A stretch of 46,285 nucleotides of DNA, taken from Opitutaceae bacterium (GTDB lineage Bacteria > Verrucomicrobiota > Verrucomicrobiia > Opitutales > Opitutaceae). Positions 9,017 to 16,942 of this stretch are shown in pieces. The notes below the pieces were generated by a model. That model was not told the origin of the DNA, made no database searches, and saw only the letters and a list, made by a program, of their open reading frames with translations. The first letter of the stretch is position 1; each line of letters starts with the position of its first letter. The stretch is taken from positions 1 through 46,285 of the forward strand of contig JAGYIG010000027.1 of assembly GCA_018402455.1 (NCBI GenBank). Reading direction: 5' to 3'. The position numbers were made by a program, and so were the translations under genes.

Positions 9017-9706
9017 ATGTCGTCCGCGGAAGATGTGCCCTCTCGTCGCAAAGGATTGCTGATCAAATTGGCCGTGTTGGCCGTGGTTGGCGCCATTGCG
9101 GGCGGTTTGGTGCTCCGCGGACTGGACCTCCGTTATTGGATCGACGGGGGCATCGCCCTGGTGCGGGAGGCGGGGCCGTGGGCATTTTTTGCGGGTATGG
9201 CGTTGCTGCCGGCGTTTGGGTTTCCGCTCTCGCCGTTCACCTTGACGGCGGGCTCGGTTTTTGCGCCGACCTTGGGCTGGCCGGTGGTGATTGGCGCGAC
9301 ATGGGTGGCGCTCGCGATCAATGTCACGGTGACCTACGTCGCCGCCCGATGGATCGCCCGACCCTGGCTGGAGAAGCTGGTTACCCGGCTGGGTTATACC
9401 TGGCCCTCGGTCCGGGCGGAGAATTATTGGAATATCACGGTGCTGTTCCGGGTGACGCCGGGTCCCCCGTTTTTTGTGCAGAGCGCGATCCTGGGATTGG
9501 CCCGAATTCCGTTCCGCATTTACCTGATCGGATCGACGCTCATCGGCGCCCTCTATGGCACGGTTTTTGTGGTCTTTGGGGAGGCGCTGCTGTCGGGCAA
9601 GGGGAAGATGATCCTGGTGGGAGCCAGTGCGATGGTGGCCCTGACCCTGGGCGCCCACCTGTTGCGTCGTCATTTGGCGAGGAAGAAGCTGGTGGTGGAG
9701 ACCTGA
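9017..9706 (+). CDS. TVP38/TMEM64 (DedA-like, VTT domain) membrane protein
   Basis: A 229-residue inner-membrane protein. ATG 9017 (MSSAEDVPS) is preferred over the in-frame TTG at 8981. After one helix (about residues 18-36) the VTT/SNARE-associated domain occupies about residues 55-200, with the family landmarks FGFPLSPFTLTAGSVF and, near the end, FRVTPGPPFFVQSAILG with paired prolines in a re-entrant loop. Relatives are thought to act as phospholipid or undecaprenyl-phosphate translocases or to support membrane homeostasis; which applies here is not visible. The stop codon overlaps the start of xseA by one base (TGATG, 9704-9708), so the two genes are probably cotranscribed although functionally unrelated. 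Confidence 0.82.
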   Translation: MSSAEDVPSRRKGLLIKLAVLAVVGAIAGGLVLRGLDLRYWIDGGIALVREAGPWAFFAGMALLPAFGFPLSPFTLTAGSVFAPTLGWPVVIGATWVALAINVTVTYVAARWIARPWLEKLVTRLGYTWPSVRAENYWNITVLFRVTPGPPFFVQSAILGLARIPFRIYLIGSTLIGALYGTVFVVFGEALLSGKGKMILVGASAMVALTLGAHLLRRHLARKKLVVET

Positions 9707-11070
9707 TGGCGGACTGGCGTGACATGGTGGAGCCCTCGGCCGACTCTCGGGTGCAAGATCATCCGGTGGAGAGTGTGACCGAGCTGACCCGGCGGGTGAA
9801 GCACCTGTTGGAAGGCGGGGTGGGCCAGGCGTGGGTGCGGGGAGAAATCTCCAATCTACGCCGACAGAGCAGCGGGCACAGTTACTTCGTGCTCAAAGAC
9901 GGAGGAGCTCAGATCTCCTGCGTGCTCTTCCGAGGAGAGGCCACCCGCCAAACCGTGACGTTGGCGGACGGGCAACAGGTCGTCCTGGGCGGGCGTCTCA
10001 GCGTCTACGAAGCCCGCGGACAGTATCAGTTGGTGGTGCAGACGGTGAAGGAAGACGGGGTGGGCCGGTTGCAGCGGGAGTTCGAACGGTTGAAGCGGCA
10101 GTTGGCCGACGAAGGTCTGTTTGAGGCTGACCGCAAGCGACCGATCCCGGCTCTGCCGCAGCGGATCGCTTTTATCACCTCACCCACCGGCGCCGCCGTG
10201 CAGGACTTTACCCGTATTCTCCTGCGGCGGCAGTGGCGCGGACGTCTCACGGTGGTAGGAGCGCGGGTGCAGGGCGCAGAGGCCTCGGCCGAGATCGTGG
10301 CGGGGGTGGAGTGGGCGAATCGCAGCGGTGATTATGACGTCCTCGTCATTGGTCGCGGCGGGGGGAGTTTGGAGGATTTGTGGGCCTTCAACGAGGAGGC
10401 GGTGGTGCGGGCGGTGGCGGCTTCGGTCCTGCCGGTGATATCAGCGGTGGGGCACGAGATTGATTTCACGCTCAGCGATTTTGCGGCGGACCGGCGGGCC
10501 GAAACTCCGAGTGGCGCGGCGGAGTTGCTGTCGAGCAGCTACCGGGACATGAGCGACAGACTGGATCGAGCGGGCCGCGCTCTGGGCGATGAAGTGCAGG
10601 CGCAAATGCGGGAGCGTCGTCGCGATTGCACTGGCCTGCGGGACCGGCTGCGGCTGCTGACGCCCCGGGCGCAGATTGAGCAAGGCTGGCAGCGGCGCGA
10701 TGAATTGGCGGCCCGGTTGCAGGCGGGATTGACCATCAGCCTACGGCACGCGCGGCAACGGTTGCAGCCGGTGTTGGCGGCGTGGCGCGGCAATGACCCG
10801 CAGAAACGGGTGGAACGCGAGTCGCAGCGCCTCTTGAGCCTGTGGAAGCGGCTGCAGTCCGTGAGTCCCCAAGCGACCCTGCAACGGGGCTTCACCATGG
10901 TGCGCGACGAGGCGGGTCGACCGGTCATGCGGCAGGCGGGCATGAAGGAGACCGAACGCTACGAAGTGGAGTTTGCCGACGGCCGCCGCAAGGTTCGGCC
11001 GGTGCGCAATTCTGAAGGCGAGGGACCGGGCGACGACCGGCCCCGCTCGGTTGACGGGCAAAAGGGATGA
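9706..11070 (+). CDS. xseA: Exodeoxyribonuclease VII large subunit
   Basis: A 454-residue protein, close to the usual length. The N-terminal OB-fold (about residues 20-115) contains WVRGEISNLRRQSSGHSYF, the typical nucleic-acid-binding start; the catalytic domain has IAFITSPTGAAVQDF, VLVIGRGGGSLEDLWAFNE and ISAVGHEIDFTLSDFAADRR, all hallmark XseA motifs, followed by a long coiled-coil region and a C-terminal segment. With the small subunit XseB it degrades single-stranded DNA to oligonucleotides in the cytoplasm. The frame continues upstream to 8932, but ATG 9706 in a TGATG overlap with the preceding gene is where XseA similarity begins. No xseB is adjacent, so it must lie elsewhere. Confidence 0.95.
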   Translation: MADWRDMVEPSADSRVQDHPVESVTELTRRVKHLLEGGVGQAWVRGEISNLRRQSSGHSYFVLKDGGAQISCVLFRGEATRQTVTLADGQQVVLGGRLSVYEARGQYQLVVQTVKEDGVGRLQREFERLKRQLADEGLFEADRKRPIPALPQRIAFITSPTGAAVQDFTRILLRRQWRGRLTVVGARVQGAEASAEIVAGVEWANRSGDYDVLVIGRGGGSLEDLWAFNEEAVVRAVAASVLPVISAVGHEIDFTLSDFAADRRAETPSGAAELLSSSYRDMSDRLDRAGRALGDEVQAQMRERRRDCTGLRDRLRLLTPRAQIEQGWQRRDELAARLQAGLTISLRHARQRLQPVLAAWRGNDPQKRVERESQRLLSLWKRLQSVSPQATLQRGFTMVRDEAGRPVMRQAGMKETERYEVEFADGRRKVRPVRNSEGEGPGDDRPRSVDGQKG

Positions 11071-11122
11071 AGACCGCGCTTGCCGCCATCATTTGATTGG
11101 GTTTAACAAGCATTACGCATTT

Positions 11123-11791
11123 ATGGCAAGTTCCGACCCTGACGAAGCCACCCCCTCTCCTCGTGTCATTCTGATCGAGGATGAGACGGTTTTTCGGCAA
11201 CTTTTGAAACGATCGCTGGAAAAGCGCAAAGGGTGGAAGCACGTCGAAGATTATTCGAACGGAGCCATTGGGTTGGAGGCCTGCATGGACGATCCTCCGG
11301 ACTTGCTGCTCGTTGATTTACAGCTGCCCGGAAAGCACGGTTTGGACATCGTGGCGGAGCTCATTCCGGCGCATCCGCAGGTCAAGGTTCTGGTATTGAC
11401 GGGGCACGCCGAGCCGCAGCTGCCGGCCAAGTTGATGCGTTTGGGCGTGGCTGGATTTGTCGACAAAACCGCCCCGTTGGCCTACGTCATCCAAGCGATC
11501 GACACGGTCATGGCCGGCGGGATGTTTTTCGCTTCCCACGTCGCGGCGGAGACGGGGCCGGCGGCGGGGAATTTACCTCCTGCCAGCGGCGCTTCCCCCT
11601 CGGTTCTTTCGGCCCGCGAGCTGGAAGTCGCCCGTTTGGTGGCCGCGGGGCGTTCTTCGAAGGAAATCGCCTCCGATCTCGATTTGAGCACGCGCACGGT
11701 GGAAAAGCACCGGGCCAACATCATGGAAAAACTGGGCGTGCGCGAGGTCGCCAGCTTGGTGCGATGGGTACTGCAGAACGGGCTGGGCTGA
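11123..11791 (+). CDS. NarL/FixJ-family response regulator (orphan)
   Basis: A 222-residue two-domain regulator. The receiver domain (about residues 14-130) has acidic residues E19/D20, the phospho-acceptor D65 in LLLVDLQLPG, the conserved threonine in VLVLTGH and the lysine in FVDKTA. After a linker of about 30 residues the LuxR-type HTH (about 158-218) reads LSARELEVARLVAAGRSSKEI and STRTVEKHRANIMEKLGV. It should bind DNA as a phosphorylated dimer. No histidine kinase lies nearby, so the partner and regulon are unknown. ATG 11123 is chosen because it directly precedes the receiver domain; the frame upstream overlaps the end of xseA and looks non-coding. Confidence 0.9.
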   Translation: MASSDPDEATPSPRVILIEDETVFRQLLKRSLEKRKGWKHVEDYSNGAIGLEACMDDPPDLLLVDLQLPGKHGLDIVAELIPAHPQVKVLVLTGHAEPQLPAKLMRLGVAGFVDKTAPLAYVIQAIDTVMAGGMFFASHVAAETGPAAGNLPPASGASPSVLSARELEVARLVAAGRSSKEIASDLDLSTRTVEKHRANIMEKLGVREVASLVRWVLQNGLG

Positions 11792-11879
11792 GCCGGTGTT
11801 CAGGTTTTGATCTGGTCGCGGCGACAACCCCGGCGCGGGACCGGCGATCCGGTTGGGCCGAGGATCGTCCACTGGCTGA

Positions 11880-12368
11880 TCATGCCTCGTCCGCAAGTCG
11901 GGCCAACGCCGCTTGGTCGAGTCGGCAGGCAGTCCATTCGTTCATCATCTTTGCCCCGAGTCGCTGGTAGAATTCGATCGAGGGAGTGTTCCAATCGAGG
12001 ACGCTCCATTCCATCCGCCCGCAACCCTCGGCGTGGGCTTTGCGGGCCAAGTGGAGCAGGAGCGCCTTGCCATGACCGGCGCCGCGGAACTCGGGTCGCA
12101 CGAACAGATCTTCCAAGTAAAGGCCGCGGCGGGCCAGGAAGGTGGAAAAATTATAAAAGTAGAGCGCGAATCCGACCGGGGTTTCGCCGTCAAAGGCCAG
12201 CACACTTTCGGCGGCAGGTGCCCCCGTCTCGGGAAACAGTTGCGCGCGCAGCGAGGCCTCGTCCGCGACCACCTCGGCCGTCATTTTTTCGTAGTCGGCC
12301 AATTGACGGATGAAGTCGAGCACCAGTCCGGTGTCGTCAACGGTGGCCGCGCGGATCACGGTGGGCAT
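11880..12368 (-). CDS. GNAT N-acetyltransferase, spermidine/thialysine acetyltransferase-like
   Basis: A 162-residue single-domain acetyltransferase. The sequence follows the SSAT (diamine/thialysine N-acetyltransferase) pattern closely: an N-terminal IRAATVDDTGLVLDFIRQLADYEK, a central FALYFYNFSTFLARRGLYLE, the acetyl-CoA loop VRPEFRGAGHGKALL at about residues 90-104, and DWNTPSIEFYQRLGA carrying the tyrosine thought to act as general acid. Expected reaction is acetyl transfer from acetyl-CoA to a primary amine such as a polyamine or thialysine; the exact substrate is not evident. It lies 12 bases upstream of the Gfo/Idh/MocA gene's stop, i.e. downstream of it on the same strand, and may be the tail of that transcription unit. 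Convergent with the response regulator. Confidence 0.85.
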   Translation of the reverse strand: MPTVIRAATVDDTGLVLDFIRQLADYEKMTAEVVADEASLRAQLFPETGAPAAESVLAFDGETPVGFALYFYNFSTFLARRGLYLEDLFVRPEFRGAGHGKALLLHLARKAHAEGCGRMEWSVLDWNTPSIEFYQRLGAKMMNEWTACRLDQAALARLADEA

Positions 12369-12380
12369 GGCGTCGATCGG

Positions 12381-13445
12381 CTACTTGATTCGCACTTCGC
12401 GTCCGGTGGCGGCGGAGCGATAGATCCCATCGAGGATTTTTTGCACCGCGAGGGACTCGGTTGGCTTCACGTAGGGTTCGGCTTGGCCCAGCAGCACATC
12501 GATAAAATGGACCATCCGGTTCTCGTTGACCAAGGGCGTGGAGGGAACGATTTCCTCCGTCACGTAGCCGGTGCGGCTGGGTCGGATCAGTCGCAGCGGG
12601 TTGAGCATCACGCCGGCCTCGGTGCCGAATACCTGCGAAGTGAAAAACTCGCGTTCGGGTAAATGCGCCGCCCACGAGGCCTCCAGCAGTACCGTGCGAC
12701 CGCTGCGGAGTTTGATCAGAGCCACCGCCAGGTCATCGACGTCGAATTTGGCGTCTTTATCGATCTCCCCCTTGCCCCAATTGCCGTCGCCTTTGCCGAG
12801 GGGGCCGAGTTTCGAGAAGGTCTGGCCGCTGACGCTGGCCGCGTCGAATTCCCCCATCAGAAACAGAGCCCGGTCCAGGGCGTGCACGCCGATGTCGTAG
12901 GTGCAACCCCCGCCGGCAAACTGCTGCTGGGTAAACCACGAGCCGATCCGGGGGATCCCGCTGCGCCGCGACCAGCAGGTCTTGGCGTGGTAGACCTCGC
13001 CCAGCTTGCCTTGATTGATCAGGTGTTTGGCCGTCTGCACCTCCGGGGAGAACCGCATGTTTTGGCCCACCATGAGCTGGCGGCGGTGTTGCTTGGCGGT
13101 GGCAACCAGCTTCGCGGCGTCCCGGGCATTCGTCGCCATGGGTTTGTCGATCATCACGTGCTTCCCGGCTTGCAGTGCCTCGATCCCCACCGGGGCGTGC
13201 AGAAAATTAGGCAGAGCAATGGAGACGACCTCCACATCGCTGCGCTGCAAAAGCTCACGATAATCCGTGTCCAGGGTGTCGATGCCGAAACTCTCCGCCG
13301 CCTCCCGTCCCCGTTCCGGGGAGACTTCGGCAAGGGCAATGACCCGGGCGGCCGGGTGCTGCCGGAAACTGCGGATGTGGTCGAGACCGATGGCCCCGGC
13401 GCCAATCACGGCGACGTTGAATGTGCGGGAGGTTTTTTTGGGCAT
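12381..13445 (-). CDS. Gfo/Idh/MocA-family NAD(P)-dependent oxidoreductase
   Basis: A 354-residue enzyme from ATG 13445 (MPKKTSRTF); 45 further in-frame codons upstream look non-coding. The Rossmann fold starts at about residue 8 with VAVIGAGAIGLDHI, followed by the family's IDKPMATN segment with the lysine corresponding to the conserved EKP motif, and GGGCTYDIGVHALDRALFLMG with the catalytic-type His and Asp. The C-terminal alpha/beta domain is complete. Such enzymes oxidise or reduce sugars or inositols with NAD(P)(H). The gene just upstream, on the same strand, is a TIM-barrel sugar isomerase, the classic pairing for inositol or rare-sugar turnover (compare IolG with IolE). The particular sugar cannot be read from the sequence. 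Confidence 0.9.
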   Translation of the reverse strand: MPKKTSRTFNVAVIGAGAIGLDHIRSFRQHPAARVIALAEVSPERGREAAESFGIDTLDTDYRELLQRSDVEVVSIALPNFLHAPVGIEALQAGKHVMIDKPMATNARDAAKLVATAKQHRRQLMVGQNMRFSPEVQTAKHLINQGKLGEVYHAKTCWSRRSGIPRIGSWFTQQQFAGGGCTYDIGVHALDRALFLMGEFDAASVSGQTFSKLGPLGKGDGNWGKGEIDKDAKFDVDDLAVALIKLRSGRTVLLEASWAAHLPEREFFTSQVFGTEAGVMLNPLRLIRPSRTGYVTEEIVPSTPLVNENRMVHFIDVLLGQAEPYVKPTESLAVQKILDGIYRSAATGREVRIK

Positions 13446-13486
13446 GATGAACGAATCGAGGATGCGGGAAGAAAGGCGGTGCCGCT

Positions 13487-14224
13487 TCAGGCGCGGCCCC
13501 ACGCCTGCATTTGGGCGAAGGAGCGTTGCACGGATTCCAAGGGCGCATGCTGGTATTTCTCGACTTCGATGACATACCACTCGGCGGTTCCCACGCTGTC
13601 GGCCGCCTCAAAAACCGCCTGAAAATCAACCGGTCCGGAACCGATTTCACTCTCGTCCTTGATATGGAGTAAGTGGATACGCCGACCCTGCTGGCGGATC
13701 ATGGTGGCGGGATCCTGACCGCCGGCGTGCACCCAGTAGACGTCGGCTTCGAAGCCGAGGTTCTCCGGCGCCGCGGCGTCCAGCAACCAATCGATTCCCG
13801 GACGCTGGTCCTGCAGGGCGATCTCGTGGGCGTGGTTGTGGTAGTGGAAGCGAAAGCCCATCCCCCGGAGCCGGGCGCCGATGGCGTTGAGCTCGGCGCC
13901 GATGGTGCGGCACGCTTCGGCTGACTGGAAGTGGTCAACGGGCCAGAACGGACAGATGATGTCGCGGGTCTCACACTGCCGGGCCTCGGTGATGACGGTG
14001 TTGAACTCGCCGCGCAGGCGGTCGATGCCGATGTGCATGCCGGAGACCACCAGGCCCGCATCCTTGATGGCGCGAGCCGCATCCGCGGCCGTCAGGTTGC
14101 CGTAGCCCGCGGTTTCGACGCCGGCGTAACCCATCGCCGCGACCGCCTTCACGGTGGCGGCGAAATCACGCGCGGTGTCCTCGCGAACAGACCATAATTG
14201 AAGAGAAGTGCGGGGAAGAGCCAT
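13487..14224 (-). CDS. Sugar phosphate isomerase/epimerase (AP endonuclease 2-like TIM barrel)
   Basis: A 245-residue TIM barrel of the xylose isomerase-like group, starting at ATG 14224. It opens with SLQLWSVREDTARDFAATV and MGYAGVETAGYG, and has the metal-site-type motifs GMHIGID, FHYHNHAHEI, GFEADVYWVHAGGQDP, HLLHIKDES and YVIEVEKYQ, supplying the expected Glu, Asp and His ligands. It should isomerise or epimerise a keto-sugar or inositol derivative in the cytoplasm. It lies 41 bases upstream of the Gfo/Idh/MocA dehydrogenase on the same strand, so the two probably act in sequence. The true substrate is unknown. Confidence 0.87.
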   Translation of the reverse strand: MALPRTSLQLWSVREDTARDFAATVKAVAAMGYAGVETAGYGNLTAADAARAIKDAGLVVSGMHIGIDRLRGEFNTVITEARQCETRDIICPFWPVDHFQSAEACRTIGAELNAIGARLRGMGFRFHYHNHAHEIALQDQRPGIDWLLDAAAPENLGFEADVYWVHAGGQDPATMIRQQGRRIHLLHIKDESEIGSGPVDFQAVFEAADSVGTAEWYVIEVEKYQHAPLESVQRSFAQMQAWGRA

Positions 14225-14311
14225 GGAGCGAGAACTAGGGGGACGGCGGTTGCGGGGTCAATTTGTCCGGGAGCGCGACGGGCACCACAACGGTGAACGT
14301 GGAGCGGCCGG

Positions 14312-16801
14312 CTAGAATTTCAGTTCCGCTTGGGCATCGTCGCTGACCATGCGGGCCTGATGGTTGAAATAGTAATCGCTCAGTGAGCGGTGGACCGATT
14401 CCAGCATCGATGCGACTTCGGCCAAAACGGTTTCGAGGGGAGTGGCCGTCGAGCTGGAGCCGGTAATTGGCGTGAAGTAGGGTTGCAGATCCAGGTCTTG
14501 GAGGCGGCCGATACCCCGTTCGATCACGAGGGTGGGCGGACTGGGATTGGCGCCACCGGTGAAGTGATGGATGGAGGCCAGACTCCCGCGCATTTGCCGA
14601 AAGTTATGGAGGATACTGCGGGGGGCATCCGCTTGCTGCAGCAGGAGTTGAGCAACGAGTTGAGGTTGGCTGCGCGCGCGGAAGAGGCGACGATACGCGT
14701 CCTGTGAGCCGAGCATGCGCAGGAGGGCGGACAACTCGGGATTGTCGCGGTAGGGATAGGTGTGTTGGGCGGTGCGTCGGGGCTTTTCCGCCGCGGCGCC
14801 CGGCAGCACATGGCCCAACGTGGCGGCGGTGAATGAAGCCCGTTCCAGTTGCTTGCCCAACTGCATGAAATACCAGCCGGCGTCGTGCAACATGGTGCGG
14901 GCGGTCGATCCGAGACAGGCGTTGATTTCCACCAACACCGCGCTCAGGGCGTGCGAAGCAGTTTGGTTGCGCGTCTGCTGGGCCTTCTGGCTTTTGCCGG
15001 TGGGCGCGTGGCGGGCTGAAGCGCGGAGCCTGAGATCAACGTTGGTCAGAATGCTGCCGGCCTCGGGGCTCACCCATTCCCGGAGTTCGCGGGCATTGGC
15101 GGCGGCGGCCCCGACGGTGTTCAGCAACGAGCTGGGGTGTTCGCGGCCCAGCGTCATGCGCCAGAGCAGGTCCTGCGTGAGGACGCGTCGGGGGTTGTGT
15201 TGGGCGTTGATCTTTTCCTGGGCGTGGCCGGTGGCCGCGAGCAGTCCCCGCCAGAGAGGAAGCCATTTCTGGCGTTCGGCGGCGGGTATTTCCTCGAGGG
15301 CAACGTCGTCGAGGATGCCCAACATCCGCGCGGTCGATTCGGCGCGTTCCAGATAGCGGCCCAACCAAAACAAGGACTCCGCCGCCCGGGAACTCGGCGG
15401 GGGCAGCGAGATCGCAAAACTGGGTTGTGCCTCAAGGTCCGCCAACGTGCCGACGGTTTGTTCGTCCGCGGAAAGCACCACGGCATCGGCGCAAAGTCCG
15501 ACGCGATCCCGCGGATGGGGCCCAGGACCGAGGTTGACGATGCCTCCGGGCAAAACCGAGGTCTCCCGCCCGGAAGTGAGGACGAAGGTGCTGAGTCGGA
15601 ATCCGGGGTCGCGCCGTCGGCCGGCGACGAGGGGGACGGATTCCAGGCGCTCCTGGGCGACGTAGCGCGACGGGTTTTCCCCCAGTTTGGGCGGCAGCCG
15701 ATCGGCCCGCAGCAGCGGTAGAGGAGCGGAGGGGCGCCCGATCCGCGGGGGGTGGGTCGGCAGCAGGTCCAACTCGGCGGATCGCTCGAGAATGGTGTCC
15801 ACCTGATCGGTGTCGGTGAACACCCAAGTGGGGATCGAAGGCAGCAGCAGATTCTCCCCGAGGTAAAACCGGCACAAGGCGGGGGCGTAGGCGTGGAGCG
15901 CCCGGCTCTCGGCGACGCCGGACCCGATGGTATTGGCGACGGTGACGTTGCCGGCGCGGATGCATTGCATGAGGCCGGGGATCCCCGCGCTTTCGATCTC
16001 GGAGGAGAAAACCACGGGGTCGATGTGGGTGTCGTTGACCCGGCGGTAGATGACGTCGACACGTTCCAGCCCGGCCACGGTTTTGAAAAAAACCTGGTTA
16101 TCGAGAACCAGCAGGTCGCTGCCCTGGGCCAACCGGATGCCCATTTTTCGGGCCAAGAACGAATGTTCCGAATAAAAGGGGAAACGGGGGCCGGTGGTCA
16201 GCAAGACCATGGTGGGGCGCTTCACTTTGCGCGGGGCTAACCGTTGGAGGTGGTCCACCAAGTCGAGGGGAGCATTGATGATGGACTGATAGTCGGGCAG
16301 TTTCCGGTAGTAGCTTGCGGCCTCCTGCGTGAGAAACCGGCGGTTTTGCACCGCATAGCTCAAGCCGACCGGCGCGTTGGTGTGCACCTCGGTCACGTGC
16401 CACCCGGCGGTGGTTTTCACGAGGTCAAACCGGATGAGAGAGGCCGGATCCGACCGTTCGGGCGTGAGCCCCAGACAGGGGCGGCGGTAATAGGGATCGG
16501 CGAGGGTAAACTCGGGCGGCACGGCATGAGCCCGCAGGGCGTCTTGCTTCCCATAGAGATCGCTCAGGAAGGCGTTGGCCAGCCGCGCCCGTTGGCGCAG
16601 GCCGGATTCCAACAGCGCCCATTCTGCGGCGGGGATGATCAGCGGGGTGGGCTCGAGCTCCCAGAAGGCAGTGCGCGATTCATCGCGGGACGGCGAAAGA
16701 TCGGTCAATCCCGCGTCGCGGATGGACTGCCGCAAACGATTCCGCAGGGGGCGAATCTGGGCGGATGGCAGCTGGGGAATCGAATGTGGGTTTGGGGGCA
16801 C
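14312..16801 (-). CDS. Circularly permuted ATP-grasp fused to alpha-E domain
   Basis: An 829-residue protein. The N-terminal half (about residues 60-450) is a type 2 circularly permuted ATP-grasp enzyme, recognisable by DLYGKQDALR, RFDLVKTTAGWHVTEVHTN, VLLTTGPRFPFYSEHSFLA, VDVIYRRVNDTHIDPVVF and NTIGSGVAESRALHAY; the second half (about 485-820) is the helical alpha-E domain beginning SLFWLGRYLERAESTARML and ending with HRSLSDYYFNHQ. Proteins of this type are predicted peptide or amide ligases and in many genomes sit with transglutaminase-like and peptidase genes in a putative peptide-modification system. Here both halves are fused and no transglutaminase neighbour is seen; the gene stands alone, 87 bases downstream of the isomerase start in the divergent sense of spacing only. 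Biochemical role unknown. Confidence 0.88.
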   Translation of the reverse strand: MPPNPHSIPQLPSAQIRPLRNRLRQSIRDAGLTDLSPSRDESRTAFWELEPTPLIIPAAEWALLESGLRQRARLANAFLSDLYGKQDALRAHAVPPEFTLADPYYRRPCLGLTPERSDPASLIRFDLVKTTAGWHVTEVHTNAPVGLSYAVQNRRFLTQEAASYYRKLPDYQSIINAPLDLVDHLQRLAPRKVKRPTMVLLTTGPRFPFYSEHSFLARKMGIRLAQGSDLLVLDNQVFFKTVAGLERVDVIYRRVNDTHIDPVVFSSEIESAGIPGLMQCIRAGNVTVANTIGSGVAESRALHAYAPALCRFYLGENLLLPSIPTWVFTDTDQVDTILERSAELDLLPTHPPRIGRPSAPLPLLRADRLPPKLGENPSRYVAQERLESVPLVAGRRRDPGFRLSTFVLTSGRETSVLPGGIVNLGPGPHPRDRVGLCADAVVLSADEQTVGTLADLEAQPSFAISLPPPSSRAAESLFWLGRYLERAESTARMLGILDDVALEEIPAAERQKWLPLWRGLLAATGHAQEKINAQHNPRRVLTQDLLWRMTLGREHPSSLLNTVGAAAANARELREWVSPEAGSILTNVDLRLRASARHAPTGKSQKAQQTRNQTASHALSAVLVEINACLGSTARTMLHDAGWYFMQLGKQLERASFTAATLGHVLPGAAAEKPRRTAQHTYPYRDNPELSALLRMLGSQDAYRRLFRARSQPQLVAQLLLQQADAPRSILHNFRQMRGSLASIHHFTGGANPSPPTLVIERGIGRLQDLDLQPYFTPITGSSSTATPLETVLAEVASMLESVHRSLSDYYFNHQARMVSDDAQAELKF

Positions 16802-16942
16802 GGGAAAGATGCGGAGTGTTGATAGGATCGATCCCGGTCAATGAATCAAGCGTGGGGAATCCTTAACCCGGTGAACTTGGTGGGATCAATCTCCGTGGTT
16901 GCTAAACGGGCCGATTCCAGACACGGCTGATCCTTTATTGTT

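Noticed and set aside
8932..9705. 5' extension of the xseA frame
   Set aside because: Overlaps the TVP38-like gene in another frame and does not resemble XseA; the TGATG junction marks the real start.
12663..13622. 319-codon frame antisense to the Gfo/Idh/MocA gene
   Set aside because: Shadow of a strongly supported oxidoreductase.
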